Positions 11,379 through 23,217 of a DNA stretch of 64,000 nt are shown piece after piece. Source of the stretch: Rhinopomastus cyanomelas (Eukaryota > Chordata > Aves > Bucerotiformes > Rhinopomastidae); the NCBI GenBank assembly GCA_013400115.1, contig VXBP01002305.1, positions 378,208-442,207 of the forward strand. Reading direction: 5' to 3'. The position numbers were made by a program, and so were the translations under genes. Under the pieces are notes generated by a model that searched no databases, was not told where the DNA came from, and worked only from the letters and a program-made list of their open reading frames with translations. Numbering within the stretch: the stretch's first letter is position 1; every line of letters starts with the position of its first letter.

Positions 11379-11954
11379 CTGCAGCCAGAAGGACACCTCA
11401 GTGCTGGTGACTCCTTGCTGTGCAGCACTGGAACAGAGCAGCAGCTCTGCTTTATCAAGCCCTGTAACTGGCCGTTAGCGGAGACGCTGCAGGTTAAAAC
11501 ACAGCGGGTGGATGAAAGGCAGGTTTTGTGCCAACAGTTCTTCACCCTGTTTGTTCAATTCATAAACAGAACGTTTGTAGGAATTATGCAGGTAGAATGG
11601 ACCTTAAGTGCTCACCTCTCACAGCAGCTAATTCCCTTCTCTCTCTCCCTCTCTGATGCCAGCGAATGGCTTTCAAGTGATATTTTGCATTACTTAAAAA
11701 TTATGTGAGTGTTTGTTGCTGTTGTGTAGGAAGGAAATAAATCACAGGCTTTTGTGGGATTTTAAATTCATCCCATGAGTGAACAGCTAATATGGAGACC
11801 GTCCCAACTGGGATTAATTTCATGGATCTCTCAGGAGTATGCTGGGTATTCTCTTTGTACATCATAAAAATGTGTTTTGATTTGCTCTAAATTAGTAGTT
11901 TTCTCTTGTCTGTGGAACAGAGGAAGAGGCGATGGGTGACAGTTTGAGAGTGAG
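11379..11954. other. AT-rich unique sequence
   Basis: About 11555-11830 is AT-rich with ttacttaaaaattatg and aaataaatcacagg. Possible regulatory DNA; no gene. Confidence 0.4.
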
Positions 11955-12426
11955 TGGACACAGAGCTGCTGGAGAGAGCCCAGAGCAGAGCCACATGGAT
12001 GATGGAGGGAGAGGAGCATCTCCCTGCTGAGCAAAGGCTGAGGGAGCTGGGGCTCTGGAGCTGGGAAAAAGGAGCCTGAGGGGTGACCCCATGGGTGTTG
12101 ATCAGTGTGTGAAGGATGGGTGTCAGGAGGATGGAGCCAGGCTCTGCTCAGGGGCACCCAGTGACAGGACAAGGGGCAGTGGGTGTGAGCTGGAGCAGAG
12201 GAGGTTCCACATCAGTGTGAGAAGGACCTTGTTCCCCGTGAGGGTGGCAGAGCCCTGGCAGGGGCTGCCCAGGGGGCTGTGGAGTCTCCTTCTCTGGAGA
12301 CATTTCAAACCCACCTGGCCATGTTCCTGTGCAACTGGATCTGGGGGATCCTGCTGTGTCAGGGGGATGGCACTGGATGATCTCTCGGGGTCCCTTCCCA
12401 TCCCTCACACTCTGTGATGCTGTGAG
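11955..12426 (+). mobile_element. CR1 copy, abundant lineage
   Basis: Starts ggacacagagctgctggaga and ends ctctgtgatgctgtgag. It carries the 5-A frameshift at about 12066. Confidence 0.94.
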
Positions 12427-12771
12427 TGAGTGTGAGTGTGAGCCGTGTGTGTCAGGTGCAGTGACTGCCGTGGGTGCAGAGCTGCTGGTGTTGCTGTGAT
12501 GAAGTGTGTGGCGGTGCAGTGCTGTTCCTGAACTGGTAGTGGAGAGGGAAGTCACCCCACTCCAAACAGACCCTTAGTCTCCCTGAAGGACTTTCTTCTT
12601 CCACTGGAAGCCTGTGGCCATGTGCCAGCCTTTGCCCACCTCCACCATTCAGCAGTGGTTTCTCTGACCATCCTTTAGCAGATGCTCTCTTCATCTCTCT
12701 CTCATTCTAATCCGTCTCCCCATGTCCCAGAGAAGCCAAAGGTTTTGTCCCAGCTGGGCCACTGGAATGGA
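12427..12771. other. Unique intronic sequence
   Basis: Short TG/GA alternation next to the CR1 tail (12420-12445), then nothing recognisable. Confidence 0.4.
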
Positions 12772-13105
12772 GACTGGACTAGACTGGACTGGACTGGACT
12801 GCCCAGGGCAGTGGTGGAGTCTAGTGCTGGGGAAAGGGACTTGGGGGTCCTGGTGGACAGCAGGATGACTATGAGCCAGCAATGTGCTCTTGTGGCCAAG
12901 AGGGCCAACAGCATCCTGGGGTGGATCAGAAGAGGAGTGGTTAGCAGATCAAGAGAGGTTCTTCTCCCCCTCTACTCTGCACTGGTGAGACCACACCTGG
13001 AGTATTGTGTCCAGTTCTGGGCNGGGCCCTGGTCTGGACTGGAGGAGCTCAGAGGGCTTTTCCAGCCTCAGTGATTCAGTGATTGTTTGTGATTCTGTGA
13101 TCTGC
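12772..13105 (+). mobile_element. Chimeric CR1 block with an ambiguous base
   Basis: A GGACT-type simple run (12772-12800) belongs to a CR1 subfamily that reads ggactgcccagggcagtgg. At about 12830 it switches to RT sequence of the 38-kb copy's type (SRMTMSQQCALVAKRANSI frame). The RT part stops without a tail at an N (13023). The first subfamily then resumes (gaggagctcagagggctttt) to its own tail at 13105. Confidence 0.85.
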
Positions 13106-13506
13106 AGAGCAGGGTTACAACCTGCCCAGTTCAAACCCTTCTCCTGTCTTACAGCTGGGGCTTAGGAAAACCAGGGAGATCTTCCAGCCCACCTCTCCTA
13201 ATCACAGCAAAAACATCTCATTTTTTTGAGTGGGAGTTAATTTTCTCCCTCGCTGGGGTTTTCAGCACAAACAGCCTTCCCCCGGGGTGCGCGTGGTGTA
13301 ATCCGGTGGGATGCTCCATCCTTCGGGCCACGGTGCATCTCAGGGTCTGGAACAAATAAATGCAGGGGAAGAAAACCCGCCTCGAAACGATGTTCATCGT
13401 CCTTATAGTCGTGTTGTCTGCTGAAGTGAGGGGCGGGGAGGCAGAACCAGGCTTCCCCGCCCGGCAGCGTGGCTGGTCTCCGGTCACGTAACCCTGTGGT
13501 TCTCAT
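13106..13506. other. Unique intronic sequence
   Basis: No gene; a few CpG-containing stretches (13275-13320, 13380-13480). Nothing recognised. Confidence 0.4.
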
Positions 13507-13643
13507 GCAGTCATCAGAGCCACAGCTTGGCCGAGGCTGGAGGAGCCCTCTGAGCTCAGCCACCCCAGCCCAGGACCTAACATCACCCTGGCAGCCACGG
13601 GTGATGGGCCACGGCCAGGCTGCCCTCCAGGGATGGGGCATGG
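13507..13643 (-). mobile_element. CR1 3'-end fragment
   Basis: gaggctggaggagccctctg, cacggccaggctgccctcca: same subfamily as 18768-19408. Confidence 0.82.
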
Positions 13644-14412
13644 TGTGGCCGCACCATCATGGACTAGGGCTCTGTCAGTGGGCACTGGAGATGCACCGCA
13701 CACATGACAGAGCCCTGGACTAGCCCTTTCTGTGGCAGTGGTGGGGTCTGCAGGCGAAGTCAAGGTGCCCGTACCCCGAGCAGCAGAGAAGTGATCGCCC
13801 TCTGTAGCTGCCAGATCCTGAGGGCCACCTTCACGTGGCTCTCAGACAGAGGAGAGGGCTCTGTGCTGATCCCTCTTGTGGGTGCCGTGATGGAACGTGG
13901 CATCTGGGTGAATCGCAGCTCTGTGCCTCAGCTTCCTCATTTGTAAAACGAGGTTAATGATACTGTCCTCCTTGTTAAAAAGCTCTTGCTGGCTGCTAGT
14001 GAAAACACCCCCTGAATGATTTTAATCAAGGCACGATCCAGCGGAGCACAGGCAGCGTCTGAAGGCGCTTGCTGCCCTGCAGATGGGTCTTCTTGTCTTC
14101 TGTCTCACGTCTGAGGATGGAAAGGAGGACAGCGTTCCCCCGTGAAATCCTGGGCAGAGGGCAGGCTCAGGGCTGACACACAGCGCTGTTCCATTTCTGT
14201 GGGAGATGGGGTCTGTGGGGTTCTCCTTCCCCGTATCCAGAGTGGTGTTGTGTCCTCCTTGCTGGGAGCTGCTGTCAGCTTTGCCTCTCCAGTGCTCTAG
14301 GGTACGCTCGGTGATGCTGGAAGAGCTCTTTCGTGCTTGGATGGGTGGCGCAGGAGGTTGCTAAGGGGACACATTTGTTCTTCTGTTAGTCGCCTGTTTG
14401 AATCTTCTCCAA
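13644..14412. other. Unique intronic sequence
   Basis: Mixed composition; a small AT-rich piece at 13955-14030. No gene or repeat recognised. Confidence 0.4.
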
Positions 14413-14601
14413 GCTAAATAGTGATGGGGTTGTTCAGCCTGGAGAAGAGGAGGCTCCCAGGTGACCTTCTAGCAGCTTCCCAATCTCTGAAGGGGGCTAC
14501 AAGAAAGCTGAGGGAGGGCTTTTTACATGGGAGCCCAAAACTGGACCCAGTTCTGCAGATGGGGCCTCACTAGGGCAGAGTAGAGCGGGAGGAGAGAAGA
14601 G
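14413..14601. mobile_element. Decayed CR1 pieces, opposite orientation
   Basis: 14413-14520 reads in RT sense (gttcagcctggagaagagga). 14528-14601 is antisense (aactggacccagttctgcag, cactagggcagagtagagcg). Both are old. Confidence 0.7.
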
Positions 14602-14811
14602 AAACCACGGAACTGGATGAATTCTCCTGTAGCTTAAGCCAGGAACATGAAACCATCTCTGGTCTGAGACTCCTCTGCTGCAGAAAACCTTTCTCCACTC
14701 CTTTGGCCAGAATAACTTCAAATCCGCATCCTTTACGCCTCTCCTTCCCCTTCCTCTTCTGCAGTGGAGTCTAAGTGTGTTGTGTGGGTGTTGTCACAGG
14801 TTATCTGTTGT

Positions 14812-14926
14812 CACAGCACCTCTGGGGTGCCCTGCCCTGGTGAAGGTGGCCCTGCCTGTGCAGGGGGCTTGGAGCTGGATGATCCTGAAGGTCCCGTCCA
14901 GCCGTGGCCGTTCTGTGATTCTGTGT
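14812..14926 (+). mobile_element. Older CR1 tail
   Basis: ggagctggatgatcctgaag followed by ttctgtgattctgtg. Confidence 0.8.
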
Positions 14927-15095
14927 TTTTCCAGTTGCATGTGTTCCTGGCTCTGGGCTCTCTTCGTGTCTTCAGGGACGAGATGACATCAAACCTGCCT
15001 TTTCAAAGTGACCTTTCTCTCCTTTTCCTCCGTGACCTCCCAGCCTTGCTTTTCGTGGTTTGCACACCCTTCCCCGCAGAACGCAAGGATGGGGC

Positions 15096-15202
15096 CCCGA
15101 GCAGCCTGCTCTAGCCAGGGTGTCCCTGCCACTGCGGGCGGTTGGAACAGGGTGATCCTTCAGATCCCCTCCAAGCCTGGCACTTCTAGGATTCTATGAT
15201 TG
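15096..15202 (+). mobile_element. Older CR1 tail
   Basis: cctgctctagccagggtgtc, aacagggtgatccttcagat and a closing aggattctatgatt. Confidence 0.78.
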
Positions 15203-15243
15203 CTCAGAGTTGAGCAGCTTGCTGTTGCTCCAGGAGAGTGTGG

Positions 15244-15424
15244 GTCACAGAGTCACAGAACACTAGGGATTGGAAGGGACCTCAAAAGATCATCAAGATC
15301 CGTCCCCCCACCACAGCAGGGTCCCCTAGATCCAGTCGCACAGGAACAGTCCAGGTGGGTTTCAAATGTCTCCAGAGAAGGAGGCTCCACAACCCCCTGG
15401 GCTGCCCCTGCCAGGGCTCTGTCG
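15244..15424 (-). mobile_element. CR1 3' end, abundant lineage
   Basis: Begins cacagagtcacagaacacta; includes the CDWI/ORF2 end and stops at the cagggctctg block. Confidence 0.92.
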
Positions 15425-15925
15425 TAGGAAGCTCACAGTGCCTGTGCAGCTCGGGAGAGGAACCCCGCAGCGAGCAGTGAGGAGCAGGAGGCACCCGCCA
15501 GTGGTTCTGTGGGGACGGGACCCCCTTGCCCAGCAGAGCTCGCGGAGCAGGACGCAGGGTGGAAGGAGCAGGATTACAACCCGCTCCTGGCTCTTTGTGT
15601 CGCGGGTGGATGTGACTTCAGCTACAACCAGGCAAAACCTCGAAGCCTGTTTTCCCTTTCCCTTCCACAGCCGCTCCGGGAGCAGCTCCCTCGCAGGGAC
15701 GGTCGTGCAGCGCTAAAGCGGCGGCAGCAGCGGGGTTTGTGCTTAGTGCAGGGATTAGATAACGAGGGGGACACCCGGCTGTGACGTGTTCCTGGAGCAC
15801 GGTGCAGGCACAGGGCTGGGGACCGGTCAGTGACACGCCTGCCTGTGAATAAAACCCCCAGCGCTCGACGTCTGCTCTGGTGTTTACTTGATGTGCTTCC
15901 AGTCTGGCCGATCTGACTTTGGGTT
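15425..15925. other. Unique intronic sequence
   Basis: GC-rich near 15480-15780; an aataaa at 15847-15852 is isolated, with no gene or clear LTR around it. Confidence 0.4.
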
Positions 15926-16673
15926 TCAGCAGAGCCCACTGTGGGGGGTCCTGCATTTTGGTCACTGCAACCCCCTGCAGCTACAGCCCAGGGCAGGTAG
16001 AGAGGGACCTGGGGGTGCTCATTGACAGGAGGCTGAACAGGAGCCAGCGGGGTGCCCAGCTGGCCAAGAAGGCCAGTGGCATCCTGGCCTGGAGTAAAAA
16101 CTGTGTCTCCAGCAGGAGCAGGGAGGGGATCGTCCCCCTGGGCTCTGCACTCAGCACTGGGGAGGCCTCACCTTGAGGACTGGGTCCAGTTTGGGCACCT
16201 CAGCACAAGGGAGACATCGAGGGGCTGGAGTGAGGGCAGAGTAGGGCAACGGAGCTGGGGAAGGGCCTGGAGAATCCATGTGATGAGGAGAGATGGAGAG
16301 ACTTGGGGCTGGTTAGTTGGAGGAAGAGGAGGCTGAGGGGAGACCTCATCACTCTCCACAGCTCTCTGAAAGGACCCTGCAGAGGTGCTGGTGCTGGGCT
16401 CTTCAGGTCATTAGCAGGAGAAGCAGAGGGAAGGGCTTCCAGCTCCAACAGGGGACTGGCCATCAGGAAAAGATTCTTCTTGGAGAGAGAGATCAGGCCC
16501 TTGGGCTGGGCTGCCCAGGGTGGGGGCTGAGTCCCCATCCCTGGATGAGTTTAAAAGTGGCTGAGATGTGGTGCTGGGGGGTCTGGTTTGGGGGTGACCT
16601 TGCAGAGTGGGGTTGCTGGTTGGACTGGATGATCCCGGGGGTCTTTCCCAACCAGAATGGCGCCGTGACTCCG
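15926..16673 (+). mobile_element. CR1 copy, RT-containing, separate subfamily
   Basis: About 750 bp in RT sense. The protein frame reads ERDLGVLIDRRLNRSQRG near 16000, then continues in broken frames to ggactggatgatcccggggg and a decayed tail. Related copies lie at 29417, 32335 and 59862. Confidence 0.92.
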
Positions 16674-17565
16674 TGGCCAGCACAGACAGCCCGTCCCGTC
16701 CGAACGGCTGCGAGAACGTGTCTCAGAGCAGGGGCTGCCTGGGAGCCGCTGGGCGCCGGAGGGAGTCTGCTCCGCGGGTCCGGGCGCTGGCAAACCTGCG
16801 CTGGCACTCAGGAGGGGTTTGCGCTGGGCTCTGCGGTTCCTGCAGGCGCTTGTCGGGAGCGCTGCCGTCCCATTAGGTACCTCTGGGAAGAGGGAGAGTG
16901 GGGGCTTGGGGTTAGTGGGAAGGATACGCCAGGGTTGGGAGGCGAAGGGGAATGAAAAGCTCGGGGAGGAAAGTGAATTGAGCGACGCGTGGAACCGAAA
17001 ATTGAGGGGGGAAGGGGGGCGCAACAGGTCGTGTGAGCTGCCGTGTGGGCTCGTTGTGCTCCGCTCGTCGCTCCCGAGGGCCTGAGGGGAAGGGTGGGCA
17101 CGGAGCGTGCAGAGCGGAGGGGTCTGCGGAGCAGCCCCGTCGTGCGAGGGTGCTCGTGAATGCGCTTTGATTTGCTCGGGCTTTGTATCCTGCCCTAAAT
17201 ATTCTGGGGGAAATGAGTGTTTGTGTTGTGTGTTTTGCCTTCGTGCGGGAGCTCTCAATTACCTTAATTCCTTCCCGTTCAAAAGAGCAATTTGAAACGA
17301 GCAGAGCGAGTTTGATTTGAGGAGGAAGGGGAAATACAGAGGCGTGAGAGCAGGGAGCAGGCAGGGTGGGTCCAGGTGGGAGAGGGCTGCCTGGACGGCT
17401 CTGCCCTGCGGCATCTGCTGCTGGTGCACAAGGCAGCAGCAGCTCGTGGGGTACGAATGCACCCCGATCCCAGCAGTGGAATCTGTCTGTGGGGAAAGGG
17501 TGGATAGCTCTGTATTCTGTTAGATACATGGATGGGTATCTCAATATCCTATAGGTATAGTGACC
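16674..17565. other. Unique sequence, GC-rich then AT-rich
   Basis: 16690-17130 is CpG-containing and purine-rich; 17150-17320 is AT-rich. No gene recognised. Confidence 0.45.
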
Positions 17566-18016
17566 AGAGTGCTGGAGCCACAGGGGTGATGGAGGAAGGG
17601 GAGCATCTCCCTGCTGAGGGAAGGCTGAGGGAGCTGGGGCTCTGGAGCTGGGAAAAAGGAGCCTGAGGGGTGACCCTATGAATATTGATCAATGTGTAAG
17701 GGGTGGGTGTGAGGAGGATGGAGCCAGGCTCTGCTCAGGGGCACCCAGTGACAGGACAAGGGGCAGTGGGTGTGAGCTGGAGCAGAGGAGGTTCCACATC
17801 AGTGTGAGAAGGACCTTGTTCCCAGTGAGGGTGGCAGAGCCCTGTCAGGGGCTGCCCAGGGTGGTTGTGGAGTCTCCTTCTCTGGAGATGTTTCAAACCC
17901 TCCTGGCCCTGTTCCTGTGTGACTGGATCTGGGGGATCCTGCTGTGTCAGGGGGCTGGACTGGATGATCTTTGAAGATCCCTTCCAACCCCTGATGTTCT
18001 GTGATTCTGTGATTCG
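17566..18016 (+). mobile_element. CR1 copy, abundant lineage
   Basis: From the gagtgctggagccacagg block to gttctgtgattctgtga, with the 5-A frameshift at about 17653. Confidence 0.94.
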
Positions 18017-18460
18017 TTTGAATTGGGGATTTTTGCTGTGCCTTTTTTTTCAAAGAGAGGAGGAAATGGAGTGATTAATGAAAAATATATAATTTAGTGA
18101 GCTTTTTCAGTAAATACAGTAAAGTCTGCAGTAAACGTGTGATTTTTTTTATGAACTGGAACCTTAAATCATAAATAAAACGTTAATTTGTAGACGTGCA
18201 CAGTTGTGAGGCCGATGGAAAAGCAGGAATGTGCCGGAAAAGTAGGTATTTGCAGAAGCTAATCAAGTTAATTGGTCTCATTTGGCTGCTCTATTTTCCC
18301 AACCCCCCCAAAGACTGGGCTGTTTAATTCTTTAATTAAAACTTGGTAAGTTATGCTGATATTATAACCTTTAGTATTTCCTTTTCAGTTTTCTAGATAC
18401 AAACATCCTGCTGGCAGAACCACCCTCAGCAGGGCAGTGCCAGCAGTCAGCTCAGTAGTA
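18017..18460. promoter_or_regulatory. AT-rich candidate conserved element
   Basis: Unbroken AT-rich unique DNA with repeated TAAT/ATTA cores (gattaatg, agttaattgg, ctttaattaa) and aaatcataaat. Position inside a developmental regulator's intron makes an enhancer plausible. This is inference from composition and motif only. Confidence 0.35.
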
Positions 18461-18593
18461 GGACTGGATGATCTCTGGAGGTCCCTTCCCATCCCTAATG
18501 ACTGGATCTGGGGGATCCTGCTGTGGCAGGGGGACTGGGCTGGATGGTCTTTGGAGGTCCCTTCCAGTCCCTAATGTTCTGGGATTCTGAGTA
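18461..18593 (+). mobile_element. CR1 tail with 76-bp module junction
   Basis: Starts inside one tail module, then crosses ccctaatgactggatctg (18500) into a full second module and a degenerate octamer end. It is the smallest of the five junction-bearing copies. Confidence 0.9.
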
Positions 18594-18767
18594 GCTGGCT
18601 TGCAGGAGCCTGGAAACACAACACCGGTGAACTGATACCTAGATACGTGAGTTTCCTTAAACTGCTTTTTTTAATGGGAGGAGTGTGTTAGGAGCTCTAC
18701 TTCCCCTCCTTACTGATGGGCAGTTTCAAACAGGAATCCACTTCCTGGGGGAATTCCTCCTTGGGGT

Positions 18768-19408
18768 CACCGAATCCCAGAATCACTGAGGCTAGAGGAG
18801 CCCTCTGAGCTCAGCCAGCCCAGCCCAGCACCCACCATCACCCCAGCGGCCAGACCAGGGCACTCAGGGCCACAGCCAGGCTGCCCTTCAACACCTCCAG
18901 GGATGGGGACTCCCCAGTCCAGTCCAGTCCAGTCCAGTCTCTGATCCCCCTTTCCCTGAGGAAGGGCTTCCTAACCTCCAGCCTAACCCACCCCTGGCAG
19001 CTCAAGGCTCTGCCCTCTTGTCCTGGCGCTGGGTGCTGGGAGAAGAGCCTGACCCCATCTGACTGCAGCCTCCCTTCAGGGAGCTGGAGAGGTAGAAGGT
19101 TCCCCCTGAGTCTCCTCTTCTCCAGCCTGAACACCCCTAGCAGCTCCCGTAGCCTCTGCCCACCAGCCTTTCCCTCCAGCCCCTTCCCCAGCCTCACTGC
19201 TCCTCTGGACCCGCTGCAGCCCCTCCATGAAGTGAGTGACCCAGCACTTCCCCCAGTACTGGAGAGGAGGCTTCACCAGTGCCCAGTCGAGGCAATGACT
19301 TCACTAGCCTTGCTGGCCACGCTATTGCTGATGCAAGCCAGGATGCCATTGGCCCTTTGTGCCCCCTGGGCACCCTGCTGGCTCCAGTTGAGCCGGCTGT
19401 CCCCGCAG
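18768..19408 (-). mobile_element. CR1 copy, separate subfamily
   Basis: About 640 bp: aatcactgaggctagaggag, then agcggccagaccagggcact, a (AGTCC)n run at 18914-18938, and upstream RT sequence to the caccctgctggctccagttg block. Confidence 0.92.
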
Positions 19409-20149
19409 TGCACTGGGCAAGGGCTGCCCGCCCCGGTCACCTCTGGCGCGTCCCTTGCTCTCGATTCCCCGTGACGGAGCCTGAGTAGCTGCTTTGGGGT
19501 TTGAAGGGCTTTGGCTGAAGTGACGGTGTGGGGCTGGGAGCCCCTTTGAGTATTGGGCTGCCAAGGGACAAAGCCCCTGCTGTAGGAGTAAGGAACAAGA
19601 GAGCATCTTGTTTAAGTTAGGGGCTGCTGGAACAGGCCGCCCCAATAAATCCTGAGTGGGAGCAGTGAGGTACGTGCTGCAGTGCTGCAGTTGTTTATTC
19701 ATCTGGAGTGTATTAGGCTCTTGATTAATAAGAAGACATCTGCAATTTTACATAAGGAACAGAGCGGGCAGCTTGGCAGCTGCAAATGGAAACGGGGAAG
19801 GAGAAGCCAGAGCTGAGCAGAGCTCTTGTCTGCCTCTCCTGTTAATGGTGTTTGTTATTGTGGTGCTTAAACATCAACATATTGATTGAACCTGCCAGTC
19901 TGAAGGGCTCAGCAGCCATCTCGCCAGGAACCACAGAGCTTGAAGAACCTGGTGGTGGCTTTTCAGACAGCTCTAGGACGTGGAAAAGCTGCCTGTGGCT
20001 GCCTGATCCCAAGCCTCTGCTCTCACACTGAACTGGGAGTTTGATGAGCTCTGAGGCTGGATGCCAGTGAGCACTGGAAAAACACTGAGGTGAGGTAGCA
20101 GTGAGAATTGGTCCACATCTGTCCTAAATGGGAAAGCAGAGCTGTTAGC
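19409..20149. other. Unique intronic sequence
   Basis: AT-rich around 19690-19760 and 19845-19890. No gene or repeat recognised. Confidence 0.4.
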
Positions 20150-20503
20150 AGAGAAGGAGCCTGAGGGGTGACCCCGTGAGTGTTGATCAATCTGGGAAGG
20201 GTGGGTGTGAGGAGGATGGAGCCAGGCTCTGCTCAGGGGCACCCAGTGACAGGACAAGGGGCAGTGGGTGTGAGCTGGAGCAGAGGAGGTTCCACAGCAG
20301 GGTGAGAAGGACCTTGTTCTTGGTGAGGGTGCCAGAGCCCTGGCAGGAGCTGCCTGGGGGGTTGTGGAGTCTCCTTCTCTGGAGACATTTCAAACCCTCC
20401 TGGGCATGTTCCTGTGTGACTGGATCTAGGAGATCCTGCTGTGTTGGGGGGATTGGACTGGGTGATGTTCTGAGGTCCCTTCCAACCCCTAATGTTCTGT
20501 GAA
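20150..20503 (+). mobile_element. CR1 copy, abundant lineage
   Basis: From gagaaggagcctgaggggtg to cctaatgttctgtga. Confidence 0.93.
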
Positions 20504-20531
20504 GCCATGAAGCAAAATACTTGGCACAGGT

Positions 20532-20868
20532 GCATCTGAGAGGAGACCTTCTTGCTCTGCACAGCTCCTCCAAGGAGGTTCCAGCCAGGCTGGGGCTGGT
20601 CTCTTCTCCCAAATTCCTAATGATAGGATGAGGGGAAATGGCCTCAAGTTCCATCACGGGAGGCTTAGATTGGATCTGAGGAAGAAGCTCTTTGCTGAGA
20701 GAGTGGCTGGGCACTGGAACAGGCTGCCCAGGGAGGTGCTGGAGTCCCCATCCCTGGAAGGGTTTAAACACCAAGTAGCTGGAGCCCTTGAGACCCTGGT
20801 GTAGGGGTGAGGGAGCTGTTGGGCTGGGGGCTGGAGGTCCTTTCCAGCCACAATCATTCAATGATTCT
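20532..20868 (+). mobile_element. CR1 copy, separate subfamily
   Basis: tgagaggagaccttcttgct, gatgaggggaaatggcctca, then the ggaacaggctgcccaggg block and tail. Antisense relatives lie at 23218, 54024 and 61030. Confidence 0.9.
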
Positions 20869-21436
20869 GTCCTTCATATGAATGGCTGCTGACATCTAAG
20901 CCCCTGACATGCAAGAGTTTAGCACTAAGATGGAGTAAATCGGGTAGAAACTGTGCGAAGCCCTGAAAGACAAACTCCAGCGTCACACATCAGCTGAGTG
21001 ATGACTGAGAACCTCTCTCAGGGCCGCCAGGCTGCGATGGTTTGTGTTTAACTGGAGCACGTAGCCAGGCCAGCGCGGAATTGGGTGGTGAGAGCAGACC
21101 CGTCGTCAGCAGAGCTTCAGACTAATTGGTTCCCAGTTAGAAATTGATTGGGAGGGACAGCAAGCAAAGGGTGAGCGGATTAATTTCAGGAAGTCACGGG
21201 CATCGTTAATAACCCATTAAAGGGCAAATTCGGGACAACTGGAGTCGCGCTCCACAAGGAGTGGTGATGGGAGGACTCGGGTAGTAGATCAGCTCTTCCT
21301 TCAGTAGAAAAGGGCAAGTTAATTCTCGCCAAAACCTCTGGGGAGCAGGAGCTGTCCCGTTTTTAGTGTTGAATACTTGACTGCAGCAATTTGAACCTCT
21401 CAGCACTGTGACCTCAGCAGAAGGGTAGGGTGCTTC
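20869..21436. promoter_or_regulatory. Candidate conserved element (about 21110-21240)
   Basis: Unique DNA with closely spaced homeodomain-type cores: actaattggttccc, gaaattgattgg, ggattaatttc, cgttaataaccc. No coding potential. Enhancer role is inferred. Confidence 0.35.
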
Positions 21437-21620
21437 CTCCCAGGGAGGGTGCCAGAGCCCTGGCAGGGGCTGCCCAGGGGGGCTGTGGAGTCTCCTTCTC
21501 TGGAGGTGCTTCTAATCCACCTGGAGATGTTCCTGTGTGACTGGATCTAGGGGATGCTGCTGTGGCAGGAGGATGGGACTTTTGAGGTGCCTTCAGTCCT
21601 GATGCTCTGTGATTCTGTGA
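21437..21620 (+). mobile_element. CR1 3' end, abundant lineage
   Basis: gggtgccagagccctggcag to gctctgtgattctgtga. Confidence 0.92.
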
Positions 21621-21968
21621 TGGTGAGATGAGAGGGAGCAGCTGTAGAGACACGCGTGTGAGCATCCCACGTTTGGTTGTAACGCAGGAGCTCACCAAGT
21701 CCCTGCAGCGGGGCGTGCGCAGGAGTCGTCCTGCCAGCTGTCTCTCCACCTTTCATGGCTCCATAAATACTGGTGACAGTTCTTAAGAAGGAAATGTTGG
21801 GCTAGCAAAGCAGCGCGTGCTGGGTCGGTTGCATCTGGAAGTGGGACGTGGGGACCCTGCCCTATGATCACAGAGCCCTTCACTGGCCATCTGCAGGTAC
21901 TTGCTGGGCTTCAGCAAGGCCCAGTGCAGTTCACCAGTTGCTCAAATTGCACCTGAGCACTGGGACTT

Positions 21969-22608
21969 GACAGAGTCACAGAGTGATCGAGGCTGGAGAA
22001 GCCCTCTGAGCCCATCCAGCCCAGCTCCTAACATCACCCCAGGGCACTCAGGGCCACAGCCAGGCTGCTCTTCAGTCCAGGGATGGGGGCTCCCCCAGTG
22101 CCCTGGCCCGTCCAGTCCAGGCTCTGAGCACACTTTGCATCAGGAAGGGCTTCCTGACATCCAACGTAACCCTCCCCTGGCAGCTTCAGGCTCTGCCCTC
22201 TCGTCCTGGCGCTGGCTGCCTGGGAGAAGAGCCTGACCCCCACCTGACTGCAACCTCCCTTCAGGGAGCTGGAGAGAGGGAGAAGGTCCCCCCTGACTCT
22301 CCTCTTGCTTCTGTGACTAATGACCTGTGAGCAGAGCCCAGCACCAGCATCTCTGCAGGGTCCTTTCAGAGAGCTGTAGAGAGCAATGAGGTCTCCCCTC
22401 AGCCTCCTCATCCTCCAACTAACCAGCCCCATCTCTCCCCACCAGACTGACTCTCCAGGCCCTTCCTCAGCTCCGTTGCCCTCCTCTGCCCTCACTCCAG
22501 CCCCTCGATGTCTCCCTTGTGCCGAGGTGCCCAAACTGGACCCAGTCCTCAAGGTGGGGCCTCCCCAGTGCTGAGCCCAGGGTGACAGTCCCCTCCCTGC
22601 TCCTGCTG
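21969..22608 (-). mobile_element. Composite CR1 block
   Basis: 21969-22310 matches the 18768 subfamily; 22311-22608 matches the 15926 subfamily (agagcccagcaccagcatct). Either two adjacent insertions or a recombinant copy. Confidence 0.88.
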
Positions 22609-23217
22609 AGCGCTCACACACAGGGGTTTTCACACGTAGGCTGCCTCTCTGAGTCCTTTTGGTTAGTGCTCAGTAGCAGTCAGGTATCCGTAGTTGTCTC
22701 AAGAACAGGGTTCACATTTAATTGTTGTGAAATAAAGTCTCTGTGCTTTTGCTTTTGCTCTGTGGGGAGGTGACGAAAGTCCTGTGGCACTAGGACTGTT
22801 GTTCCATAAGTTATGGAAGAGCAGGAACTGTCACCGGAGCATATAAATAGGGCAGATGGAGATGGCCCCTGGAGGCTGTGGGACTTGAGTTAATAAACCT
22901 TGAACAGTTCCCATCATTTTCATTTTGTATTTTCCTCCTGAACCCAAGTTATACAGCTCATTCATTCCCAATATTGCCCCTGGACTCCCAGGCAATAAGT
23001 TTGATTTTCTTAAACCCTCCATCTAACCAGATCCAGAGCAGAGCTCACATACTGGCCCCGTTAAAGTTAATAGCAAATTCCACTGGCTTCTGAGGGGCCA
23101 GGGTTTGATTCCGAGGCCGGAGATCCGAGTGCGCGGCAGGGTTTGGTAACCGGAGTCGACTGAAGCAGCCCCGTGTGGAAAGTGTTGGCTGATCCTCGCT
23201 CTGCTCGTGCTCCTGTA
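22609..23217. other. Unique sequence with an LTR-like patch
   Basis: 22830-22990 has tataaatag (about 22841) followed 50 bp later by aataaac, an arrangement seen in LTR promoters and polyA signals. No paired LTR, TG/CA ends or internal retroviral genes are visible, so the LTR call is weak. Confidence 0.3.

Noticed and set aside
15838..15900. aataaa with nearby GT-rich sequence as a gene end
   Set aside because: No exon or transcript feature upstream; isolated motif expected by chance.
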